Source of the DNA: Defluviimonas aquaemixtae
Lineage (GTDB): Bacteria > Pseudomonadota > Alphaproteobacteria > Rhodobacterales > Rhodobacteraceae
Direction: 5' to 3'
DNA length: 64,000 bases
NCBI RefSeq assembly: GCF_900302475.1
Contig: NZ_OMOQ01000003.1
Location: 248,001 to 312,000, forward strand
Part shown: positions 37,249-45,800 of the stretch, in pieces
Numbering within the stretch: the first letter of the stretch is position 1
Layout of the letters: each line of letters starts with the position of its first letter
The notes under the pieces: model-generated
The model's database searches: none
Told to the model about the DNA's origin: nothing
Seen by the model: the letters and a program-made list of their open reading frames with translations, nothing else
Position numbers and translations under genes: made by a program

Positions 37249-38211
37249 TCAGTCGCCAATCACTGCGAAAGGACTTGCCGGATGTGACTGACCGCGCGAT
37301 CTAAGCGATGTCTCTTCGCAGGTATCCGTGACCTTGATCCGTGGTGCATTGCAACCGCGATCGAAAATGATGCAACTGTGTCCATGGTCGTGGAAACACC
37401 CCCCCGGAATGCTCCGGTAAGGTTCAAAAACGCGAGCCGCGTTCTGCTCACCATGAAAGTAATAGATCGATCCCAAGTCCCAATTCATATCCAGAATGGT
37501 CGCGTCCCCAAAGTCTATCAATGCGGTCAGCCCGTCACTATCGCAAATCAACTGCCTTTCATGAATGTCGGAATGGCAAAGCACGCTATTCCCTTCCTTT
37601 ACGACGGTGGAAACCTGTCGCAGATGAGCAATGATTTCAGGTGCAATGTCGGGTGCCGCGGAAAAAACAGGATGAATGAACCCGTGTTCCCAAGTTTCGG
37701 GCAGAGGATTCTCGAAGCGTTGCATAACCCCCTCTACGGGGGTTGTTTTCTGGCCGATCAATGTCGCCTCTCTCAACATGATTGGCTTGCCGAATAGTTT
37801 TGTTGGCAAGCGATGTAGAGCAGCAAGTGTCTCGCCAATGTCTCGGCATACACCTACGGACAATGAACCCCGTCTTGGGTGTGATCCGTGGACAAAGACA
37901 TCGAGGCTCCAGCGCCTCCCATCAAGCAGCAAGTTCATTTCATGCGAGCTCGATAGTGTCTCGACAACCCGCCCGCCCATTCGAAAAATTTCTGCCCTGA
38001 TAAGAGCATCCAATTCGCTAGCCAGGACCCGATCGCCGTCCTCAATGATGCGTAGTGCATAGGTTTGGCGATCCGAATGAACCTTCCAGACGGAACAGGT
38101 CGCCCCCTGAACGCAGGAGTCGATTTGGCTCAGGCTTTCACCAATCTCAGAAAGTAAACCAGTAACGAAAGATCGCAACTCGTGCGCGTGCAAAAAAACC
38201 GTCCCTTCCAC
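37249..38211 (-). CDS. Aminoglycoside/choline-kinase-like phosphotransferase, apparent C-terminal frameshift
   Basis: As read, 320 residues. Kinase-like motifs: 'ALRII' (ATP Lys/Arg position), catalytic loop 'LCHSDIHERQLI' (Gln where most relatives have Asn) and 'ALIDFGDATI' (metal Asp). After 'YRSIPGG' the frame turns into unrelated sequence. At a run of seven G on the coding strand (37399-37405 on +), removing one G continues as 'GGVSTTMDTVASFSIAVAM...RQRL-like' helices typical of the APH C-terminus and stops at 37260. The real product is thus probably 316 residues, with a slippage or sequencing error in the run. The substrate is unknown. Confidence 0.7.
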   Translation of the reverse strand: MEGTVFLHAHELRSFVTGLLSEIGESLSQIDSCVQGATCSVWKVHSDRQTYALRIIEDGDRVLASELDALIRAEIFRMGGRVVETLSSSHEMNLLLDGRRWSLDVFVHGSHPRRGSLSVGVCRDIGETLAALHRLPTKLFGKPIMLREATLIGQKTTPVEGVMQRFENPLPETWEHGFIHPVFSAAPDIAPEIIAHLRQVSTVVKEGNSVLCHSDIHERQLICDSDGLTALIDFGDATILDMNWDLGSIYYFHGEQNAARVFEPYRSIPGGCFHDHGHSCIIFDRGCNAPRIKVTDTCEETSLRSRGQSHPASPFAVIGD

Positions 38212-38362
38212 GGATGATCGTGTCCTCGCTCATACATAACACGAGGTCGCCAACAGGGGTAAGTTGGGCTCCCGCCGGACCTGCGGCAGCGCGGCATGGT
38301 AGGGCCTGATACCGGCATCGGGTCGGCGATGAGGTGGCATGCGGCGGAGCGGAGGAACCGTC

Positions 38363-38950
38363 ATGAAGATTGCACATTTGCCCGCTATTCGCGCCTGCCG
38401 GCCAGCCTGGAACAAGGGCCGCATCGTGGGTCGGAAGCGCCCGCTGCTGCCAAAGCATGTCTGGGCGATCCGAGTCCGGCTCGAGATCTCGGAAAACATC
38501 CGAGACGCTGCACTGTTCAATCTCGCGATCGACAGCAAGCTTCGCGGCTGCGACCTCGTGAAGCTCATTGTCGCCGATGTCTATGCTGCCGGCCAGATCA
38601 AGGAGCGAGCATCGATAATCCAGAGCAAGACGCGAAAACCCGTCCGCTTCGAAATCACCGAAGGGACGCGCAAGTCGCTCGCAGCGTGGCTGCACGATCC
38701 TATGATGGTCGGCTCCGAGTATCTTTGGCCCGGCCGCTTCCATGAACGGTTACGCATTCCCACTCGCCAGCATGAACGGCGCGTGCGAGATAGGGTCTCA
38801 TCAATTGGGCTTGAGCCGAGCGCATATGGCACGCATTCGATGCGCCGCACCAAGGTCGCCCAGATCTATCGTAAGACGGGCAACCTGCGCGCGGTCCAGC
38901 TCCTGCTGGGCCACACCAAGATGGACAGCACGGTGCGATACCTGGCGTAG
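38363..38950 (+). CDS. Small tyrosine recombinase/integrase, C-terminus frameshifted
   Basis: 195 residues from the ATG at 38363, about half the length of phage integrases and lacking the usual N-terminal arm-binding domain. The catalytic core is present: Arg in 'DSKLRGCDLVKL', Lys in 'QSKTRKPVRF', His/Arg in 'THSMRRTK', His in 'LLGHTKM' and Tyr in 'STVRYL'. One missing G after 'RYL' ends the protein early; restored, it would continue 'GVELEDALAIAEAVKI' to a stop at 38994. This mini-integrase family is widespread and dispersed in alphaproteobacteria. It is probably a mobile relic. Confidence 0.8.
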   Translation: MKIAHLPAIRACRPAWNKGRIVGRKRPLLPKHVWAIRVRLEISENIRDAALFNLAIDSKLRGCDLVKLIVADVYAAGQIKERASIIQSKTRKPVRFEITEGTRKSLAAWLHDPMMVGSEYLWPGRFHERLRIPTRQHERRVRDRVSSIGLEPSAYGTHSMRRTKVAQIYRKTGNLRAVQLLLGHTKMDSTVRYLA

Positions 38951-38994
38951 AACTTGAGGACGCGTTAGCGATAGCCGAAGCCGTAAAAATCTGA

Positions 38995-39544
38995 ACTGTT
39001 GGGCCGCCCCGACGCGGACGGCCCATTGCGGCCATCCGCGTGCCCCATTTGACGCTGCAGTACCGCTCCACCGAAGCGGCCATCCGTCAAGTTCGCAGCA
39101 ATTGTAACCGCCAATACGTGCGTTGCGCGGAACAAACCCAACCTTCGCCGCTGCAGCTTCAATGTCTGCCGCTGGAGCTTAGCGATACTGGTTTCCGCAA
39201 TGCCGCGATAGAGACCGTTCGCGGCCGGTGCTCGCCGCCGGCACACTCGGCAGTTTGGTCGCGACAGAAAGCCTAACCAAGCCGCGCCTCAACATGGCTT
39301 CGTCTAAGAAACCCTATCATGGGCAATCGTACCTCGAGCGACGAAACTGAGCCCAAGTGCGGCGCTGGACAAGTCTGCGAGGCGCCGCTGATAGTCTCCC
39401 GTGAAGAAGGAGGGTGTTTTTGAAGAAGGTCGGGCAGCAGTGTCCCCTATTTGAGTAGAGACTGCAAAATTCGTGCGAGGTCCTGAACGCTGGAAACTCG
39501 CACTGCATCGTCAGTGAGAGAGGCCCTGCGCCAGCGCGCCGGCT
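38995..39544. other. Intergenic region between integrase and CIS operon
   Basis: 550 bp with no recognisable gene on either strand. It lies downstream of both the integrase (+) and the last CIS gene (-), so only terminators are expected. I see no clear hairpin with a T-tract. It may include the right end of the small integrase element. Confidence 0.4.
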
Positions 39545-40441
39545 TCAGTTCTTCACTGTCGGCATGAAAACGTGGGATTTGCCGAACATGCGGGCCGAGA
39601 CAAGGTCGGGCGAAGCGATCTCGATCCCGGCTCCGTGCAGCTTTTCCAGCACTGCCCAGTTCAGCCGGGACCGGCTCTCGTTCAGCCGGTCCGGCGTCGC
39701 GGGGCGTCCGTGTATCTGATAAACGACGGAGTAGTCCTCGATCTCTTGGACCCAGACCGAGGCGCCGGTCACGCCGGCGGCGGTGGCGGCCTGTTCCAGC
39801 AGGGGCTTCACGACGGAAGGATCGACGTCGAAGCCGAGCGACACCGAGGTCGAGATGACCGCGGTCTCGGCCGGCATCTGCTTCACATGGTGCATCAGGA
39901 CATGCGTGGAGGGGAAGGAGATGCGTTCGCCGAGTTCCGTCCTCATCTCGACGCGCAGAAGCTCGATCCGCTCGATCCGCCCGAAGACGCCGTCGATCGT
40001 CAGGTACTGGCCTTCCTTCAGGTTCCAGATCGGCCGCAGGAGCATCCCCGCGAGCGCGTTTCCGGTGATGCTGGTCGAGGACAGGGCGATGAGCGCGCTG
40101 AGCGATATGCCGAAGAGAGTGAGGACCGAGGAGCGGTTCTCGGGCGTGAAGGGCAGGAGGATGATCAGGAGGAACAGCACGGCGAGGACGACGGCGCTCA
40201 TCATCGCGTAGCGCGTGACCAGCCGGTCACGATGCGTTCCAAACAGCCGGTGGAGCGTGCGGTTGGCGTAGTAGATGGCCGCCACCGCCGCGACCAGCAG
40301 CGCGACGGTCCACAGAAGATCGTTCAGCAGGTGGCCGAGCGTGTAGTTCTCGTCATGGATGTTGAAGACCTGCGCACATGCCGGGCCGGGGACGAAAAGG
40401 GCCGCCGGCGCAAGTCGCGCGGGGTTGGGGAGAAATCTCAT
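39545..40441 (-). CDS. MscS-family mechanosensitive channel, last gene of the CIS operon
   Basis: 298 residues. Signal-like N-terminus, then three transmembrane segments (about 42-62, 80-98, 108-130) and the MscS pore/beta-domain region 'ALSSTSITGNALAGMLLR...EGQYLTIDGVFGRIERIELLRVEMRTE', followed by a C-terminal alpha/beta cage. It is a normal size for the small MscS group. It starts in the stop of the preceding membrane-protein gene (4-bp overlap), so it belongs to the injection-system operon. It may respond to membrane tension or simply support the envelope, and its link to the CIS is by operon only. Confidence 0.85.
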   Translation of the reverse strand: MRFLPNPARLAPAALFVPGPACAQVFNIHDENYTLGHLLNDLLWTVALLVAAVAAIYYANRTLHRLFGTHRDRLVTRYAMMSAVVLAVLFLLIILLPFTPENRSSVLTLFGISLSALIALSSTSITGNALAGMLLRPIWNLKEGQYLTIDGVFGRIERIELLRVEMRTELGERISFPSTHVLMHHVKQMPAETAVISTSVSLGFDVDPSVVKPLLEQAATAAGVTGASVWVQEIEDYSVVYQIHGRPATPDRLNESRSRLNWAVLEKLHGAGIEIASPDLVSARMFGKSHVFMPTVKN

Positions 40442-41064
40442 AGTCCGGTCGCCTTCTTGATCGCGGGAAGGGAAAACACTGCAAAACCGAAGGCCCTGAA
40501 GCAGGTCACGGCGAGGATGACGATCGCGCCGACAATGTCGGTGATGCTGACGAAGATCGCGGGGAAGCCGTACAGGACGCTGACCATGGCGGTGAACGCG
40601 AGCGACATCGCTACGATGACGACCAGCCCGAGATTTTCGAGGAACCGCTGATGCGCCGCGATCAGCGCCAGCGCGAAGCCGATCTTGCAGAGCATGATCG
40701 TCCCGAGAAAACCCGCCGCCGATTTGACCGGGAACAAGCCGAACGCGAAGAAGTAGGCCGGCGGGAAGAAGAGCGACGAGATCATCACAAAGAGAAGCGC
40801 GATGGCCGCGAGGAGCGCAATCGCCGCCAGGACGAGGATGACGCAGGCAAGGACGAAGGTCACCATCCCCTGCGTCCGGCCCGCGACGGCGTTCGTGACG
40901 ACCATCGGCGCGGCGATCAGGAGGACGGTCATCACGACGAGGAGGTCGAAGACGGCGAGCGCCCCGATCCCGTTGCCGACGCAGGCCCCGGCGAGTTCGA
41001 GCACGACGGCCAGGACGATCAGTGCGACCGCCGCGACGAAGGGAACCTTGCGCGTCTCAGCCAT
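40438..41064 (-). CDS. Polytopic membrane protein of the CIS operon
   Basis: 208 residues from the ATG at 41064. Very hydrophobic, with about six to seven predicted helices (near residues 8-28, 33-52, 64-88, 92-112, 116-140, 147-170, 175-200) and short loops. No Sec signal and no recognised family. Its start overlaps the Ig-like/TM gene by 8 bp and its stop overlaps the MscS gene by 4 bp. It is probably part of a membrane platform made with its neighbours. Confidence 0.65.
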   Translation of the reverse strand: MAETRKVPFVAAVALIVLAVVLELAGACVGNGIGALAVFDLLVVMTVLLIAAPMVVTNAVAGRTQGMVTFVLACVILVLAAIALLAAIALLFVMISSLFFPPAYFFAFGLFPVKSAAGFLGTIMLCKIGFALALIAAHQRFLENLGLVVIVAMSLAFTAMVSVLYGFPAIFVSITDIVGAIVILAVTCFRAFGFAVFSLPAIKKATGL

Positions 41065-41839
41065 CGCGCAGCAACCCTTCGAGGCCCTCGGGCAGGACGC
41101 AGAGACAGGTCGGGCCTTTGTAGCCGTCGCGCTCCTTCCCCTCGCTGAACAGCATCCTGTAGAGCGCATAGGAGCTGAGGCAAGCCTTCTGGCCCGCTTC
41201 GTCCTTTGGAACCGGGTCGCATTCGGGATTGGTCCCGATGCCACCGAGGGCGGCGCCGGAGAGGGTGCTGAGCGCATAGACGGCGACGAGGACGATCAGC
41301 GCCTTCCAGACGATGCGCCTGTTGACGATGACGGCGCCGGACGGTCCGCCGGGCTGCGTCCCGAGAAGCCAGCGCGCGCCGAAGCCGAAGAGCGCCCGGA
41401 AGGGCCAGGCAATGGCCTGCCACGGGAAGCGGAAGCCGCGGCCCGGCCGCTTGCCGGGATCGGCCCCGGCACCGCCGCCCGCCTCGGTGGGCGCAGGCGC
41501 GCGGGGCACGACATCGAGCGTCACCGAGGGGCTGGCGGCCGGGTGCTCGTCGCCGGCGGCATGGGTGATCAGCCGGAGCTTGCGGGCCCCGGCGGAGATG
41601 CCGGCGGGCACCTCGGCCGCGACGACGATGCGCGCCGTGGCGCGGGGGCCGAGCTGGCGCAGGGGGCCGTCCTCTACCGTGAACCAGCCGGGCGCGACGT
41701 CGCCTTCGCCGGTTACCGAGAGCCGCACCTCGACGGGCTCGGTCAGGGTGTTGGTGATGGTGAACAAGAGCCGCGCCTTCCCCGACCCGTCGCAGGAAAG
41801 CGCGCGTACGAGCGGCGTGATCTCTACCTTGTGGCCCAT
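41057..41839 (-). CDS. Ig-like N-terminal domain plus single TM and Cys-containing tail, CIS operon
   Basis: 260 residues. Residues 1-112 form a beta-sandwich-like domain ('LFTITNTLTEPVEVRLSV', 'LGPRATARIVVAAEVPAG'), homologous to that of the next upstream gene's product. A Pro/Gly linker (113-135), an amphipathic region, and one transmembrane helix (about 177-200) follow. The last 60 residues carry Cys207, Cys220, Cys245 and Cys247, suggesting disulfides on the periplasmic side. There is no signal peptide, so the Ig-like domain should be cytoplasmic, where it could touch the baseplate. This topology is an inference. Confidence 0.65.
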   Translation of the reverse strand: MGHKVEITPLVRALSCDGSGKARLLFTITNTLTEPVEVRLSVTGEGDVAPGWFTVEDGPLRQLGPRATARIVVAAEVPAGISAGARKLRLITHAAGDEHPAASPSVTLDVVPRAPAPTEAGGGAGADPGKRPGRGFRFPWQAIAWPFRALFGFGARWLLGTQPGGPSGAVIVNRRIVWKALIVLVAVYALSTLSGAALGGIGTNPECDPVPKDEAGQKACLSSYALYRMLFSEGKERDGYKGPTCLCVLPEGLEGLLRDG

Positions 41840-41866
41840 GGGAGGATCGCGCCGGGCGTCATCGGA

Positions 41867-42598
41867 TCAGTTCGCCGTTTCACGGAGTTTCTGCCAGAAG
41901 AGGAACGCGAGGACCGCCGTCATGATGCCGGTGAAGTAATCCGCGACCGGCAGCTTGATGAAGAAGACCGCCGCGAGAAGGAGCGGGGCCCAGAAGCTGA
42001 GAAAGCAGTGCAGCTTCGTGAAATGGCGGCGGATGGCGATCCCGACCATGATGGCGCAGAACAGGCTCGATCCGATCCAGAGCACCGCTGCCTGACCGCC
42101 GGCTTTCACGTTGTCGCGCCCGAGTATTTCGTCGAGGACCGTCCCCAGCACGGCGCCAACGACGAAGGCGAGGACGAATGTGACCGCCCCGCCGATCAGC
42201 GTCACCAGCCAGCTCCTGCGCGGCTTGGGCGGCTGGACGACCGGCGCTTCGGGCGGGGGCGTGACCGTGACCGGAATGGCCCCGCTTTCGTCGAAGCGTT
42301 CGCCCGGTTCCTTGAGGTCGAAGACCAGAAGGCTGAACGCGAAGCTGCCCGGCGGCGCGCTTTTCGGCGCGTCGAGATGCACGTCGACGGCGAGGTCCTC
42401 GCCGGGGCGAAGGCGTTTGCTGTTGCCGATATCAACCGAGAGCCACGCCTCCGGCAGATCGCCCTCGGTAACGACGCGGACGCCGACCTCGAGGCCCTCG
42501 TCGGCGACGCACCGGGCGGTGTAGGAGGACGTGACCCGCGTCCCCGCCTCGCAGGTCATGGGTGTCAGAGTGTCGGAAAAGCTTACGATGCTGCTCAA
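41867..42598 (-). CDS. Ig-like N-terminal domain plus four TM helices, CIS operon
   Basis: 243 residues from the TTG at 42598 (GGCGGG upstream); an internal ATG at 42559 would cut into the domain. Residues 1-113 match the Ig-like domain of the downstream gene's product (shared C-x2-G near the start, 'EGDxPxxW', 'LxPGxDLAVDV'-like strands). A Pro-rich linker 'PPPEAPVVQPPKP' leads to four hydrophobic helices (about 130-155, 169-189, 198-216, 219-236). The pair looks like a duplicated adaptor: one soluble domain carried on two kinds of membrane anchor. It lies 4 bp after the gpI-like baseplate gene. Confidence 0.65.
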   Translation of the reverse strand: MSSIVSFSDTLTPMTCEAGTRVTSSYTARCVADEGLEVGVRVVTEGDLPEAWLSVDIGNSKRLRPGEDLAVDVHLDAPKSAPPGSFAFSLLVFDLKEPGERFDESGAIPVTVTPPPEAPVVQPPKPRRSWLVTLIGGAVTFVLAFVVGAVLGTVLDEILGRDNVKAGGQAAVLWIGSSLFCAIMVGIAIRRHFTKLHCFLSFWAPLLLAAVFFIKLPVADYFTGIMTAVLAFLFWQKLRETAN

Positions 42599-42602
42599 CT
42601 GT

Positions 42603-43232
42603 CTATCCCGCCTTCTTGCTCTCGTCGCCCCTGCGCTTGCGTGGCGCCCTGGCCTCCTTGTCCGGTTCCTCCACAGTTGGCGCCATCAGGCCGCTGAAAA
42701 CAAGCTCGTGCGTCACATAGGCCGGTTTTTCCTCGGCGATGATGCGCTCGATGAGCCTCGCGAAGCCCAGCGCGGCCCCCGGGGCGAGGACGCGGATGTG
42801 GAAGGGGACGGGCTGTCCGCGAGCATCGGCGACATGTTCGTCGACACTGAACCCCTCGATGCCCGTGGCCTGTTCGAGGAACTTCCGCAACCCCTCGGAG
42901 GTGCCGCGCAGGCGCGACAGCTCGGGCGCGGCGCGGATGAGCTTCCGCAGCTGCGCCGTGCCCGGCGCGAAGCGGGGGCCCCGGCCGGCTGGCGCGCCGG
43001 AATATTTGTTGCGGTCGAAGAACCGTTCGAGATCGACGCAGCGCGCCAGCAGATAGACGAACCGGTCCTCGGCGCGATCCACCGAGAGGTTGTCGGGCAG
43101 CCGCTCGACCGCCCGTTCGACGGGCGAGAGCAGCGCCTCCATCGCGGCGATCAGCGCGTCGAGCGGCGACCGCCCGGTCAGCGTGCGCCGGTAAATCTCG
43201 GGCAGAAGATCCTCGATATCAGAGCGTTTCAT
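42603..43232 (-). CDS. Baseplate/tail protein, P2 gpI-like
   Basis: 209 residues from the ATG at 43232, overlapping the baseplate-J gene by 14 bp. N-terminus 'DIEDLLPEIYRRTL' and 'YLLARCVDLERFFDRNKYSG' plus 'RLRGTSEGLRKFLEQATGI' match the phage tail protein I/TIGR02242 family found in contractile injection systems. It likely forms the wedge of the baseplate together with gpJ. The C-terminal 25 residues are Lys/Arg-rich. Confidence 0.78.
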   Translation of the reverse strand: MKRSDIEDLLPEIYRRTLTGRSPLDALIAAMEALLSPVERAVERLPDNLSVDRAEDRFVYLLARCVDLERFFDRNKYSGAPAGRGPRFAPGTAQLRKLIRAAPELSRLRGTSEGLRKFLEQATGIEGFSVDEHVADARGQPVPFHIRVLAPGAALGFARLIERIIAEEKPAYVTHELVFSGLMAPTVEEPDKEARAPRKRRGDESKKAG

Positions 43233-45798
43233 CGACCTGCGACACCCTGATCTCGTGGCGGCCCGAGCACAGGACCCAGTTCGCGGGCAGCTTGACCTCG
43301 TTCTCGAACTCGGTCTCGGAACAGCACTGATAGCTGATGCCGAGATCGGTCGAGCGGAAGACGCCGCTCGGCCCGGCCGCGAGCACGAAGCCCTCGGTGG
43401 CGGCGATCGCGTCGACGGGGCTGAGGCGGCTGACATCGCGCAGCGGCAGGCCGCAGCTGACATCGGGCGTGCGCCAGGCGATCTCGGCCTCGTCGGGGTT
43501 CAGGCACAAGACGCCCCGCCTGAGCGAGCCGGCATAAATCGTGTGCCCGTCATGCGCGAGTGCACGGCAGCCGCCCGCCGACCAGCCCTCGCCGAAATGG
43601 GTCCAGTCGTCCTGGTCGATGCCCTTTCCCTCGAGCTGGGCGCGGTAGCAGCCGTTGCCCTCGTCCTTGCCGACCGCCGAGACGCCCGCCCAGAGATAGC
43701 GGTGCGTGGCGGTCTCCTGGATCATCAGGACGCGCACCAGTTCGCCCTTCAGGCCGACATGGCGGTAGCTGCCGGCCTCACCCGCCTCGGCCGACAGGTA
43801 GACGCCCTGTTCGGCGCTGCCGGCGACCGCCACGATCGTGCGGCCTTGGAGGTCGCGCGAGACGGCGACCGAGGTCGCTCCCATCTCGGGGTCGTCGGCG
43901 TCGACGAGGACCTGGCGCGGCGCGGCGCCGGGTTGCAGCAGGACCTCGAAGAGACCGGAGGGCGAGGCGAGGAAAAGCGACGGCACCCGGTCGCGGAAGA
44001 TCCAGGCGACGCTGGAGACCTCGAACTCGAACAGGCTGACGAGCTCGAAGCTTTCGCCGCAGTCGCGCGAGACGTGGAGCCGCCACTGGTCGTCCTCTTT
44101 CGTCACCGCCGAGACGAGCCCGGCCCGGGCGGGATCGTCGCCCGCCTCGGGCGCGTAGGCGGCGACGTGCATCACCGTCTGGCCGTCGAAGCGCGAGAGC
44201 GCTTCCCAGCTGTCGCCGTTGTTGCCGGAGCGGTAGAATTCCGACCCGCTCGCGGTGTACCAGGTGTCGGCCTGGTAGGGGTCGCGGGCGAGCGTCTTGA
44301 CCTCGGCATGGGGCGCATGGTCGACGACGAGGCGGATATTGGCGACACCCGCGACGCCGGGCAGGTCGCCGATCGCGCGCAGGACGTCCCAGGCAAGAAG
44401 CGGCCGGCCGAAGCCCCAGCCCGGCTTGCCCGGGCCGCGATCGAGCGGGTTGACGAGGTTCTGCAGCCGTTCGCTGATGCGGGCCTCGGCGGCGGCGCTG
44501 TCCTGGCCGGGATAGACGGTCACGTTCGCCCGGGCGAAGACGCTCTTGTAGCGCGCCCAGTTGATCAGGCAGGCGGTTCCGAGCGCGCGCCGCACGTCGA
44601 GGACACCCTGCACCTGTTCGAGGACCTGCGCCTGCTGCGCCTCGCGCAGCGACTGCACCGTCACAAGCCCGGTCGTGTCGTGCGGTTGGGGCACCAGCGA
44701 GACGTTGACGGCACCGCGCGCGCCATGGGCCCAGAGCGAGGCGTTCGCGATGGCGCGCGCCCGGTTGACGCCCGCCGCCGCGCGGCAGGCAAGTGTCTCG
44801 AAGTCGCGCGCGGTGATTGCGCGTTCGAGGGAGTGCAACTCCATAGGGCCGCGCGCCAGCGCGTTCTCGAGTGCCTCGGTCGGTCGGCCCGCCGTGGCGG
44901 CTTCAGGATTGGTCACCGAAACGCCGTCGAGCGGGGAGACGAGAACCGACAGCTTTCCCGCGGGAATGCCGCCACCGCCCTCGCCTTCGTGACGGTACCA
45001 GACGCGGATTTCCTGGCCGCGCGCAGGCACGTTGCCGAGAACAATCGGGCGGTCGCTCACCCGCCCCGCGCCCTCGCCGATCCTGAGCGCGGGCGCGAAG
45101 GCGATCTCTCCGGTGTAGCGGTTGACGGTATAGACGTTCCGGCCACGGGTCTGCTCAGAGAACCGGCTGACCTCCTGCCAAACTGAATAGGCCCTGCCCG
45201 CGTGTTCGACGGTCGTGTCGGCGGCGGTAAGCTCGGACGCCTCGGCCTCGACGGCCACGATCATGTTTTGCCCGGGCAGGTTGTCAGCGATGAGCGGGCC
45301 GTGGCGCACGGTAACGGACTGGCCCGGCTGGCCGTCGCCGCGGCCCGCGAGCTCGCCCGCGACCGACACGAAATGCGCCGCCGGCACAAGGACCTCGGTC
45401 TCGCCCGCAGGCAGCGTCGCCGGCACCAGTGTCTCGAAGACGGGAGGCCGACCGCCATCGCCGCCGCGCGGCGTCGTGACCCGCAGGCCGGCGGGCAGCT
45501 CCAGATCGGCGCCGCGCGGCGCGGCTAGGTTCAACTTCAGCACCGCCTGCGCGGCCGAGGGTGGGAAGGGGCGGACGTTCAGAAGCTCCAGGAAGGCGAC
45601 ATAGGCCTTCTCGGGCAACCGGTTCATCCGGTAGATCATCATCTCGGTCAGATGCGCGAAGGCTTCGACGAGGACGACGCCCGGATCGCTCGTAGAGAGG
45701 TCGGTCCAGCCGTCGCTATGCTCTCGCACGACCTGCAGCGCCTCGTCGACGAGTTCGTCAAAGGTCCTGTCGTCCACCTCCGGCATCGGCAGTACCAT
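43219..45798 (-). CDS. Baseplate J-like protein fused to a C-terminal beta-propeller
   Basis: 859 residues from the ATG at 45798 (GGAGGGGGGG upstream). Residues about 1-500 are a baseplate assembly protein of the gpJ/TIGR02243 type ('STSDPGVVLVEAFAHLTEMMIYRMNRLPEKAYVAFLELL' region near the start, 'ELHSLERAITARDFETLA' in the middle). From about residue 520 to the end come repeated blades with 'TWYTASGSEFYRSGNNGDSWE', 'SRDCGESFELV', 'VFRSTDLGISY' and similar Asp-box-like turns, that is, a BNR/YCF48-type beta-propeller of about six to seven blades. The fusion could place a binding head at the baseplate, for envelope anchoring or target recognition. Confidence 0.82.
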   Translation of the reverse strand: MVLPMPEVDDRTFDELVDEALQVVREHSDGWTDLSTSDPGVVLVEAFAHLTEMMIYRMNRLPEKAYVAFLELLNVRPFPPSAAQAVLKLNLAAPRGADLELPAGLRVTTPRGGDGGRPPVFETLVPATLPAGETEVLVPAAHFVSVAGELAGRGDGQPGQSVTVRHGPLIADNLPGQNMIVAVEAEASELTAADTTVEHAGRAYSVWQEVSRFSEQTRGRNVYTVNRYTGEIAFAPALRIGEGAGRVSDRPIVLGNVPARGQEIRVWYRHEGEGGGGIPAGKLSVLVSPLDGVSVTNPEAATAGRPTEALENALARGPMELHSLERAITARDFETLACRAAAGVNRARAIANASLWAHGARGAVNVSLVPQPHDTTGLVTVQSLREAQQAQVLEQVQGVLDVRRALGTACLINWARYKSVFARANVTVYPGQDSAAAEARISERLQNLVNPLDRGPGKPGWGFGRPLLAWDVLRAIGDLPGVAGVANIRLVVDHAPHAEVKTLARDPYQADTWYTASGSEFYRSGNNGDSWEALSRFDGQTVMHVAAYAPEAGDDPARAGLVSAVTKEDDQWRLHVSRDCGESFELVSLFEFEVSSVAWIFRDRVPSLFLASPSGLFEVLLQPGAAPRQVLVDADDPEMGATSVAVSRDLQGRTIVAVAGSAEQGVYLSAEAGEAGSYRHVGLKGELVRVLMIQETATHRYLWAGVSAVGKDEGNGCYRAQLEGKGIDQDDWTHFGEGWSAGGCRALAHDGHTIYAGSLRRGVLCLNPDEAEIAWRTPDVSCGLPLRDVSRLSPVDAIAATEGFVLAAGPSGVFRSTDLGISYQCCSETEFENEVKLPANWVLCSGRHEIRVSQVDETL

Positions 45799-45800
45799 GG

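Noticed and set aside
38965..39246. Minus-strand ORF next to the integrase
   Set aside because: Basic low-complexity translation opposite the integrase tail, no recognisable motif.
43255..45186. 643-codon plus-strand frame opposite the baseplate J gene
   Set aside because: Composition (Arg/Asp/Gly/Ala rich) is that of an antisense shadow, and the minus strand encodes a coherent protein with overlapping neighbours.
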